Below are positions 26,123 through 33,295 of a stretch of 64,000 bases of DNA, one piece after another (position 1 is the stretch's first letter; the number at the start of each line of letters is the position of its first letter). The notes under the pieces are model-generated. The model was given only the letters and a program-made list of their open reading frames with translations, was not told the DNA's origin and made no database searches. The position numbers and the translations under genes were made by a program. This stretch comes from Geobacter sp. FeAm09 (GTDB lineage Bacteria; Desulfobacterota; Desulfuromonadia; Geobacterales; Pseudopelobacteraceae). Location: contig NZ_CP042466.1 of NCBI RefSeq assembly GCF_008330225.1, forward strand, positions 2,908,001 to 2,972,000, given 5' to 3'.

Positions 26123-27195
26123 TGGCCCGTGACAAGAAACCGGCCGTCGCCGTGGCCATGAGCGGCGGCGTGGATTCATCGGTCACCGCCGCCCTGCTGC
26201 AACGCCAGGGCTTCGAAGTGTTCGGCATTACCATGCGCCTCTTCGCACCGTCCGGCACGGGCGTCGGTTCGGCCGCCCACGATGCCGCCACCGTGGCCCG
26301 GCACCTGGGGATCCCCCACCACGTGATCGACCTCGAACCGGATTTCCGCCACCTGATCATCCAGGATTTCATCGACGAGTACCGGTGCGGCCGCACCCCC
26401 AATCCCTGCGTGCGCTGCAACCGCTTCGTCAAGTTCGGCCTGTTGCTGGAACAGGCGCGCGCGGCGGGGGCGGACCTTCTGGCCACCGGCCACTACGTCA
26501 GGAAAACCGTCGACGGCGCCGGCGTCTGCCACCTGCGCCAGGCGCGCTGCATCGGCAAGGACCAGTCCTACTTCCTCTACGCCCTCTCCCAGGAGCAGCT
26601 GGCACGGGTGCTCTTTCCGCTGGGCGAGATGGAGAGCAAGGAGGAGGTGCGCCGCCTGGCCCGCGAGTTTGCCCTGCCGGTGGCCGACAAGGGGGACAGC
26701 CAGGAGGTATGTTTCATCCCCGGCGACGATTACGCGGCGTTTCTGGAAGAAAGCGGCGGCCTGGCGGGAACGCCGGGGGACATCGTTCATGTGGGAGGAC
26801 AGGTCATCGGCCGCCACCGCGGGACGCACCGCTATACCGTGGGGCAGCGCAAGGGGCTGGGAATCGCCTGGAGCAGGCCCCTGTACGTAACGGCCATCGA
26901 CGCCGGGCGCAATGTCGTGGTGGTGGGGGAAGAGGAGTATCTGGCCGCTGCCGGCCTGCTTGCGGGAGATGTGGGGTGGATCGTCCCCCCGGATGGCGGG
27001 GAATTTGAAACGGCCTGCAAGATCCGCTATCGCCATCAGCCGGTGGGGTGCCGGGTCAGGGTGCTGCCGGAAGGCGGGTGCGAGGTGCGCTTCCATGAAC
27101 CGCAGCGGGCGATCACTCCGGGGCAGTCCGTGGTCTTTTACCGGGGCGACGAGGTGCTGGGGGGCGGAAAAATAGTGGGGGCGGTGACCGCCTGA
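26122..27195 (+). CDS. mnmA: tRNA-specific 2-thiouridylase MnmA, paralogue 2
   Basis: A 357-residue MnmA. The PP-loop is AMSGGVDSS, the cysteine motifs are NPCVRCNRFVKF and DSQEVCFIPGDDY, and KDQSYFLY and TVGQRKGLGI are conserved. All catalytic residues are kept, so both MnmA copies in the window look active. It lacks the GCRSKTCCS stretch of paralogue 1. The start ATG overlaps the thiF stop codon, so it is coupled to the ThiF-like enzyme and may share S-box control. A duplicated tRNA thiolase in two sulfur operons is unusual. Confidence 0.92.
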   Translation: MARDKKPAVAVAMSGGVDSSVTAALLQRQGFEVFGITMRLFAPSGTGVGSAAHDAATVARHLGIPHHVIDLEPDFRHLIIQDFIDEYRCGRTPNPCVRCNRFVKFGLLLEQARAAGADLLATGHYVRKTVDGAGVCHLRQARCIGKDQSYFLYALSQEQLARVLFPLGEMESKEEVRRLAREFALPVADKGDSQEVCFIPGDDYAAFLEESGGLAGTPGDIVHVGGQVIGRHRGTHRYTVGQRKGLGIAWSRPLYVTAIDAGRNVVVVGEEEYLAAAGLLAGDVGWIVPPDGGEFETACKIRYRHQPVGCRVRVLPEGGCEVRFHEPQRAITPGQSVVFYRGDEVLGGGKIVGAVTA

Positions 27196-27268
27196 CCACG
27201 GTGAAAAAGAAACGGTCCAACCGCCGGCCCGGAAAGCCATCCCCCCGGCCGGTGGTCACGGTTTGCCA

Positions 27269-28831
27269 TCACCCCTGGGGTGCGCCGATCTGATCCCAGG
27301 TGGGATTTTCATCGGGCTTGCGGATCTTGAACTCCAGGTACTGGGCCGCCATCTTGAGCTTCTCCGTGGCTGCCGCCGATTTTGAGAAAACCTCCAGCGA
27401 TTCCAGGACCCGCTCCGCGGCAAGCCGGCTGGAAAGCCCCCTCCCCTCGACCATGCTCCGGATGTGGCTGAGGACGGCCTTCTGCTCCTCCGCGGTATCG
27501 AGCCTCTCGGGACCGGTAAGGAAGAGCAGGTAGCGGGCCATGTTCCGCAGGTCGTCCACCAGGCGCTTCTCGTTGAGCAGCGACTCCATCACCGTGGCGA
27601 TGCTCCCCTTTTCGGCGTAGTTAAGATTCTTGTTTTCGGCGTAACTGGTGAGATAATCGAGGGCCACGGCCCGGTTCCGGGCGTCCTGCAGCTTGAAGAT
27701 CAGGATGTTGGCGGCCAGCAGCTTGAGCGCGTCGTTCTCTTCCGGGAGAAAGAAGCAGTGGAGCATGAGGGAGATCTTCTCCCGTGCGGCTTCGCTGAGG
27801 GTCTCCGTATCCAGCTTTGCCCTGATCTGCTCCAGCAGTTCACGTTTGTCGGTATACTCGCCATACATGATCCTGATGATGAGCGCGCGGACCTCGGTCT
27901 CGTCGCTCACCCCCCACAACTCTTCGGCCGCGGCGATGATGCGGCGGCAAATCCTCTTGAGTTTCTCCTCCTTGGGCAATTCATCGTTGTTCCAGTAATC
28001 CGGGTAGATGTCCATGACCGTATCGGCTTCTTCGGGGTTCCGGGCCTTTTCCAGCACAAACTTGAAATAGCCGAGCATCTTGAGCTGGAACGTCTTGCCA
28101 CCGTCATTCAGGGGACGCAGCAGGTCCTCGAGAAAGGTCATATTCAGGCCCGAAGCGCCGCTGCACAGGTAGCGGTATATCCCCTCGGCCTTCTCGACCT
28201 GCTTTTCGATGTACTTCTGCCGCAGGGCTTCGCCGAGGTTGGTGGACTGCACCTTCTTGAAAAAAACGCTCAGCAGGTTGGAGGCGTGGTGTTTGATGTT
28301 ATAATCTGCATCGTCGGACAGGACGATGTCCAGGCAGGCGTCGAAGATCTTGACCTGTTCGCGCTCGTCTTGCGATGAATCGATGTAGGCTTCCAGAATG
28401 GCGATGATCTCGGCCATGTGGGTCCGATTCCTGCTGTTGAGCAGGGTCATGAAGGTGTCCCGCAGGCTGCTGGAATCGATGATGCCGAAAAGGAACCGTA
28501 TCGCCGCATTGCGATGGGTCCCTCCCTTGGTGTCCATCGTCTTGAGCAGCTTGAGGATGCTTTCGGCCGGATCGGAAACCCAGCCGGGGAGCAGGTCCTC
28601 CAGCAGGATCTCGGCCTTTCTCCGCACCCGTGCATCCAGGTCGTAGACGAAATATTTGGCGACCTCAATCTTAAACTCGTGGCTGCCGGGCGAGGCGGCA
28701 ATGATCTCGAAAGCGGTGGCCTTGTCCTTGGCGGAAAGTTTGGCGATATCCTTCTTGGCCTTGGATGCATCGTTGATTTTTATGTAAAAATTGACTATGT
28801 CTTTAACCGAGACTTCGGCATCAAAGGCCAT
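27269..28831 (-). CDS. Helical-repeat (HEAT/ARM-like) protein of unknown function
   Basis: A 520-residue soluble protein with almost continuous predicted helices. These are arranged as repeated amphipathic pairs (for example EFKIEVAKYFVYDLDARVRRKAEILLEDLL and NAAIRFLFGIIDSSSLRDTFMTLL). Such alpha-solenoids usually act as protein-binding scaffolds. No enzyme motif, signal peptide or membrane segment is seen. It converges on mnmA and is transcribed away from the DUF4139-like gene. The name is a description of predicted structure, not a recognised family. Confidence 0.75.
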   Translation of the reverse strand: MAFDAEVSVKDIVNFYIKINDASKAKKDIAKLSAKDKATAFEIIAASPGSHEFKIEVAKYFVYDLDARVRRKAEILLEDLLPGWVSDPAESILKLLKTMDTKGGTHRNAAIRFLFGIIDSSSLRDTFMTLLNSRNRTHMAEIIAILEAYIDSSQDEREQVKIFDACLDIVLSDDADYNIKHHASNLLSVFFKKVQSTNLGEALRQKYIEKQVEKAEGIYRYLCSGASGLNMTFLEDLLRPLNDGGKTFQLKMLGYFKFVLEKARNPEEADTVMDIYPDYWNNDELPKEEKLKRICRRIIAAAEELWGVSDETEVRALIIRIMYGEYTDKRELLEQIRAKLDTETLSEAAREKISLMLHCFFLPEENDALKLLAANILIFKLQDARNRAVALDYLTSYAENKNLNYAEKGSIATVMESLLNEKRLVDDLRNMARYLLFLTGPERLDTAEEQKAVLSHIRSMVEGRGLSSRLAAERVLESLEVFSKSAAATEKLKMAAQYLEFKIRKPDENPTWDQIGAPQG

Positions 28832-28953
28832 GACCGACCACCTTCCACAAAGATTTGCAGAATTATATACTTAATAGCCATCCGAGCGCAACCACCAGAT
28901 TGGCTGGCCCCGCGGGGCGGCCACCGGGTCCGGCCGGGCTGAAAGGAACCCGC

Positions 28954-29943
28954 ATGCATGTCATCCTCCCCGCCATCATCCTGCTGCTGACAACCGCCGC
29001 TTCCGCCGGCGCCGGCGGCAAAAGCGTCACCTTTTTCTCCGACGGCGCGGTCGTGGAGCTGACGGGCGCCGCCGTCAAGGGGGTCGTCGAGATTCCCCTG
29101 CCGGCCGGCATGCTGGAAGGCACCTTGCGGATCAGACCCGAGAACGGCACCGGCATTCAGCGCGTCGATACGGTGCCGCTACGCCGGGACACCAGTGGGG
29201 CAAAGGAATTGGATGCCCTGGTCGAGCAGCGCAACCGCCTGGAAGACCGGCTGAGGGCCCTGGCGATGCGCGAAGAGATCTTCAAGTCCGCAGCCAAGTC
29301 CCAGAGCGGCAAGGCACCCCGCAAGACCAAATCGAACCCGGACCCGATGCAGTCGATCCGCCAGGGGACCGACTTCGCCATCGCACAACTGGAAACGGTT
29401 TATACGGCCCGGCGCAGGGCGGAGTTGGAAATCCGGCGCATCGACGCCCGGATCGCAGCCGTACGGAAGGGAGGGACAGGGGGAGAGCGCGTGGCCCGGG
29501 TGACCGTTTCTCCGAGGAACGGACGGATCACGGCCCGCTTTGCCCTTGGCAGGACCGGTTGGACGCCCTGCTACGACATCCGCAGCACTACGGGGGGGAG
29601 CGCCCTGGTCACGCTCTACGGCCAGGTGCCCGCGTTTTCCGCCGGCTACCAGATCCGCGTATCCCCCACATCCCTGGCGGGCGCCGGCGCGGGACGGGGC
29701 GGCGTGCTGCCGGCCGCGGGACAACGCATCCGACTGGCGGAATACCGGATGGCCACCGAAGCGGAATACTTCGGCGCCGGGCCGCTCCCATCCTTTGACT
29801 TCACGCTGAGAAACGCGACCGGGGCCGATCTGCCGGCGGGCGAGGCGGCCCTCTACCGGGCCGGGGAATATTGGGGCACCGTCAGATTTGCCGGCATCTC
29901 ATCGGGGCGCAGCGCACGGATCACCTCGAAGGCGGCGCCCTGA
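28954..29943 (+). CDS. Exported DUF4139/DUF4140-like protein
   Basis: A 329-residue protein with a signal peptide (MHVILPAIILLLTTAASAGAGG). The N-terminal part (KSVTFFSDGAVVELTGAAVKGVVEIPLP) matches DUF4140-type strands, the middle is charged and coiled-coil-like (LVEQRNRLEDRLRAL), and the C-terminal part resembles DUF4139 (ARFALGRTGWTPCYDIRST). This order is that of MuiA-like surface proteins, but the protein is shorter than most. The ATG at 28954 follows AAAGGA; the frame upstream lacks a start with a ribosome site. Function unknown; probably periplasmic or outer-membrane. Confidence 0.7.
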   Translation: MHVILPAIILLLTTAASAGAGGKSVTFFSDGAVVELTGAAVKGVVEIPLPAGMLEGTLRIRPENGTGIQRVDTVPLRRDTSGAKELDALVEQRNRLEDRLRALAMREEIFKSAAKSQSGKAPRKTKSNPDPMQSIRQGTDFAIAQLETVYTARRRAELEIRRIDARIAAVRKGGTGGERVARVTVSPRNGRITARFALGRTGWTPCYDIRSTTGGSALVTLYGQVPAFSAGYQIRVSPTSLAGAGAGRGGVLPAAGQRIRLAEYRMATEAEYFGAGPLPSFDFTLRNATGADLPAGEAALYRAGEYWGTVRFAGISSGRSARITSKAAP

Positions 29944-29944
29944 A

Positions 29945-29983
29945 AACAAGGCCGGCCCCGCTGTCGCGAGGCCGGCCTTGTTT
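29945..29983. terminator. Bidirectional terminator between convergent genes
   Basis: Arms AACAAGGCCGGCC (29945-29957) and GGCCGGCCTTGTT (29970-29982) with a 12-nt loop form a 13-bp perfect stem, followed on the plus strand by TTTC and on the minus strand by a short T-run. It separates the DUF4139-like gene from the convergent parvulin gene. Confidence 0.8.
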
Positions 29984-30007
29984 CGCTGCCGCTGGATGAG
30001 CCCCCGG

Positions 30008-31017
30008 CTACTTCAGCAGGATCTCAACCTTGGCGGTCTTGCGGAGTTCCGTCAGGAAATCGCCCACCGCGGCGTTGACCTTCTGGTTCTTCAGGTAGTC
30101 GTCTATCCGGGGGCGGGCCGCGCTGAACGGTACGGTTTCGGCCTTGGTCTTTTCCGTCTGTTTGATGATGTGGTAGCCGAACTGGGTTTCGACCACATCG
30201 CTTATCTCACCCGTCTTGAGGGCGAACGCGGCCTGCTCGAACGACGGCACCATCTGGCCCCTGCCGAAGAAGCCCAGGTCCCCCCCTGCTTGCTGCTGGG
30301 GCAGGATGAGTTCTCCCGGGCCAGGGTGGCGAAGTCGGCGCCGCCGGCCAACTCCTTGCGCAATTTTTCCGCCTTTTCCCGGGCCTTTTTCTTTTCCTCG
30401 GCACTCGCCTTGGTATCGATGCCGCACAGGATGTGGCTGGCCCTCACCTTCTCCTCCTGCCGGAATTTATCCATGTTCTGATCGTAAAACTTCTTGCTTT
30501 CCTCTTCGCTGACCGCCACCTTGGGGACAATGGTCGAAGCGACGAAATTGGCGATGATCAGATCCCTGCGGGTATACTCCCGAAGGTCCTTCTCCGTCAT
30601 GTCAAGTTCCTGGATGGCCTTGGCAAAGTCCGCCTCGCTGGCGAAGCGCGCCTTCCCCTGGGCGATCCTGGCGTCCACCTGCTGGTCGAGATCCTTGATC
30701 TCCAGCTTCTTGGCCGACTGGTAGAGCAGTTCGGCGGAAACGAGCTGATCCGCCACCCGCAGGTTCAGTTCCTTCTGCTCGTCTGCGGACAACTGCCGGC
30801 CCGGCTGGTTGGCCAGTATGACCTTCTGGGCCCGTTTCAGTTCGACGACCGGGATTTCCGTGCCGTTGACCCGGGCGACCGGCCCCTGAAGCTGGGCGGC
30901 GGCGGGAGGCGGTGTGGTTTTCGCTTCCGGCTCCGCGGCCGAAGCAGAGATGGCGAACAGGCAGAATGCCGCGATCAGGGGCAGCGATCTGCATGTAACG
31001 GTGCAGAGTGTGCGCAT
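30008..31017 (-). CDS. Periplasmic parvulin-type peptidyl-prolyl isomerase (SurA/PrsA-like), frameshifted
   Basis: An exported foldase: signal peptide at 31017 ([27 protein letters not shown]), a SurA-like helical N-domain ([17 protein letters not shown]), then a parvulin domain ([52 protein letters not shown]). The parvulin domain breaks after SKQGG: the 7-base run at 30280-30286 needs one more base to read [24 protein letters not shown], which is the expected family sequence. With it the protein is 336 residues. A strong AAGGAG precedes the start. The break is probably a sequencing error. Confidence 0.85.
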
Positions 31018-31051
31018 GGGCGAATCTCCTTCTTGAAGGTGGAATGACGCT

Positions 31052-31081
31052 TTTATATAACACGCTTTACGGGCCAGTCAA
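31052..31081 (-). promoter_or_regulatory. Promoter of the parvulin gene
   Basis: On the minus strand TTGACT (31081-31076) is followed after 16-18 bp by TATATAAA, about 35 bp before the coding start. It is divergent from the CheY promoter. Confidence 0.55.
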
Positions 31082-31095
31082 AGACAAACATGTTT

Positions 31096-31124
31096 TTGAC
31101 ATTTTGCCCCTTTTCGAGTACATT
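31096..31124 (+). promoter_or_regulatory. Promoter of the cheY-cheX pair
   Basis: TTGACA at 31096-31101 and TACATT at 31119-31124 are separated by exactly 17 bp, about 70 bp before the CheY-like gene. Among the closest matches to the sigma70 consensus in the window. Confidence 0.65.
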
Positions 31125-31194
31125 CACACCGCTCATTAAATTCCGAACAGCCCGGCGCGAAGCGGCCGCAATGCGCATCAGGAGGATACACCAT

Positions 31195-31554
31195 ATGAAG
31201 AAGGTCCTTGTCGTTGACGACAGCCTTTCCGTAGCCCGACAGCTTGAGAAGATCATTTCTGAATCTGGCGAATTCACGTGCGTCGGACATGCCAAGAACG
31301 GCGCCGAGGCCATCAAGATGAATCATGCCGAGGACCCGGACATCATCTGCATGGACATGAACATGCCCGGCATGGACGGCCTGACCGCCCTGCGCAGCCT
31401 GTCGATGCTGGACAGGGAGGTCAAGGTGGTCATGGTCACCTCCCTGGGCGGCGTCGGCGACAAGTTTACCGAAGCGCTCAAGCTGGGTGCCAAGAATGTC
31501 ATCTCAAAACCGTTCGAGGCCGACGACGTCCTGAAGATACTTCGGGATCTCTGA
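31195..31554 (+). CDS. CheY-like single-domain response regulator
   Basis: A 119-residue receiver domain with no output domain. The acidic pocket is VVDDS, the phosphorylated aspartate is in DIICMDMNMPGMDG (about residue 55), the switch threonine is in VVMVTSLGG and the lysine is in VISKPFEADD. The ATG at 31195 follows AGGAGG. It is the first gene of a pair with a CheX-domain protein that could dephosphorylate it. The cognate kinase is not in the window. Confidence 0.92.
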   Translation: MKKVLVVDDSLSVARQLEKIISESGEFTCVGHAKNGAEAIKMNHAEDPDIICMDMNMPGMDGLTALRSLSMLDREVKVVMVTSLGGVGDKFTEALKLGAKNVISKPFEADDVLKILRDL

Positions 31555-31595
31555 TTTTCAGCACCAATAAACTCACGATACAAGGGGATATGTGC

Positions 31596-32462
31596 ATGGC
31601 CGTCAAATTTTTCGGGCAATTTCTGGTGGAAAAGGGGATCGTTTCACGGGAAGCCCTGCTCAAGGCGATTGAACTGCAGGAACAGAAAAACCTCAAATTT
31701 GGCGAGATGGCCCTGGCGATGGGCTACGTAACCCCGGACGACATCGAACGCGCCCACCATGCGCAGCTCTCCCGCGACATAAAGCTGGGGGACCTGCTGG
31801 TGGAGATCGGTATCCTGACCCTGACCCAACTGAACGAGGTCATCACCCGCCAGAAGAACAACCACCTCTACATCGGCGAGGCGCTGGTGCTCGTCGGCGC
31901 CCTCTCCAACGAACAGTTGCAGCAGCACCTGGACGAATTCAAGGCCGACCAGGCGCCGTACATCTCCGAGCGGGTCGAACTCCCCGCCGGCATCCCCAAT
32001 CCCGAACTATGGGAAATGGCCGCGGACCTGACCTACAAGATGATTACCCGCATTCTCGGGCTCCCCTTCAGGGCCGGGAAATGCCAGACCGTCACCACGG
32101 TGGACGCCAACTTCGTCATGGCGGCCATGGATCTGTCCGGCGATCAGGATGCCCGCTTCATCATCTCGGTTTCCCGGGAACTTCAGAAAGCTGTGGCCAG
32201 GGCGATCCTGCGCGAGGCAACGGTGGATGACGAACCGCAGGAGGTCCTCGAAGACACCGTGATGGAATTCGTCAACGTGGTGTGCGGCAACATCGCCGCC
32301 AAGGCGTCCCAGGCCGGCAGGATCGTCAACATCAATCCCCCGGTCACCATCCGGCCCGACGCCGGAGGGGTGGCCGTGCCGGCGGGCCATACCGGCCTCT
32401 GCTTCCCGATCCTGGTCGGGGCCGGCGAAACCATGCAACTGGTGCTCTTCGTCAAGAACTGA
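31596..32462 (+). CDS. CheX-like domain protein with MshEN-like N-terminal repeats
   Basis: A 288-residue protein. The first 110 residues contain two or three repeats of the pattern FGQFLVEKGIVSREALLKAIELQ / LGDLLVEIGILTLTQLNEVI / IGEALVLVGALSNEQLQQHL. These match the MshEN (T2SSE N-terminal) motif that binds cyclic-di-GMP in MshE-type ATPases. The C-terminal half is CheX-like (EDTVMEFVNVVCGNIAAKA, with the conserved acidic and Asn residues). It could be a second-messenger-controlled phosphatase for the CheY encoded 41 bp upstream; that link is inference. ATG 31596 suits the AAGGGG site better than ATG 31590. Confidence 0.75.
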   Translation: MAVKFFGQFLVEKGIVSREALLKAIELQEQKNLKFGEMALAMGYVTPDDIERAHHAQLSRDIKLGDLLVEIGILTLTQLNEVITRQKNNHLYIGEALVLVGALSNEQLQQHLDEFKADQAPYISERVELPAGIPNPELWEMAADLTYKMITRILGLPFRAGKCQTVTTVDANFVMAAMDLSGDQDARFIISVSRELQKAVARAILREATVDDEPQEVLEDTVMEFVNVVCGNIAAKASQAGRIVNINPPVTIRPDAGGVAVPAGHTGLCFPILVGAGETMQLVLFVKN

Positions 32463-32490
32463 CGGCAGCACACCCACCGAAGCCGTACGA

Positions 32491-32522
32491 AAAGGGCGCC
32501 CTGCGAAGGGGCGCCCTTTTTT
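32491..32522. terminator. Intrinsic terminator between cheX and trmN6
   Basis: Stem AAAGGGCGCCC (32491-32501) with its complement GGGCGCCCTTT (32509-32519), followed by further T residues. The convergent gene trmN6 ends just beyond it, and the A-run before the stem makes it usable in both directions. Confidence 0.85.
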
Positions 32523-32540
32523 GCATGCCGGCGCGGCGGC

Positions 32541-33272
32541 CTATGCACCCAGAATCCGTTGCGCCTCCGGCGAATATCCCCCCTGCTCATCACGGAGAAT
32601 GAGCGGCGGCAGGACTACCGTATCCCCTTTCCTCCCCTTGGCGAGCCGCGCCAGAAACATGGTTGCCGGGGCAGCGGCGCAATCGTGCACCATGCGGAGC
32701 CCGAGCAGCGCAAGCTTGAGCTCCCCGGCGCCGCACACGAACTCCGCCAGCCGGGAGGGGTGGCTGATGAAACAGATGGCTCCCGACGGCTTTACCAGAT
32801 ACTTGGCAACGGACAGGAAATCGTACAGGCCGGCGCTCGACTCGTGGCGAGCCAGGTCCCGGCCGGCGCGCGGGCTGATGCGGCCGCTGCCCGGTTTGCG
32901 GTAGGGGGGGTTGGCGGTCACCAGATCAAACGACGAAACCGGAAACCTCCCGCGCAGGGAAAGAATATCGTCGCAGACGATCCCGATCCGTTCCCGGAGG
33001 CCGTTGTGGGCCACATTGCGCATGGCCAGCCCGGCCGCAGCCTCCTGGAACTCCACTCCCACCAGGGAGGCGCCGGGCGCCTTCCGGGCAAGAACGAGGG
33101 GGATGATGCCGCAGCCGGTGCCGAGATCCATGATCCGGCCGGCGGAAGCGGCTTCGGCGAAATCGCACAGCAGAAGCGGATCGAGGGAAAAACGGTAGCC
33201 ATCCTTCGGCTGGTGGATCCGCAGGTCGTAGGCGCGGAGTTCGTCGGTGGTTTCGTCGGTCGCGCGCTCCAT
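32541..33272 (-). CDS. tRNA1(Val) A37 N6-methyltransferase-like (TrmN6/YfiC family)
   Basis: A class I SAM-dependent methyltransferase of about 243 residues. The SAM-binding motif is IMDLGTGCGIIPLVLA, and the N6-adenine methylase catalytic motif is TANPPY. HQPKDGYRFSLDPLLLCDF is the YfiC-type N-terminus. The ATG at 33272 (MERATDETTDEL) is chosen over the longer ORF, which would run into the end of the YfhO-like gene. Homologues in other bacteria methylate tRNA or ribosomal RNA; the tRNA target is by analogy. Confidence 0.8.
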   Translation of the reverse strand: MERATDETTDELRAYDLRIHQPKDGYRFSLDPLLLCDFAEAASAGRIMDLGTGCGIIPLVLARKAPGASLVGVEFQEAAAGLAMRNVAHNGLRERIGIVCDDILSLRGRFPVSSFDLVTANPPYRKPGSGRISPRAGRDLARHESSAGLYDFLSVAKYLVKPSGAICFISHPSRLAEFVCGAGELKLALLGLRMVHDCAAAPATMFLARLAKGRKGDTVVLPPLILRDEQGGYSPEAQRILGA

Positions 33273-33295
33273 GTCACTCGGTGCGTTACAGAAGC

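Noticed and set aside
27221-27255. GC-rich hairpin between the second mnmA and the helical-repeat gene as a terminator
   Set aside because: A 9-bp stem with one G-T pair exists but no T-run on either side, so the evidence is too weak to list.
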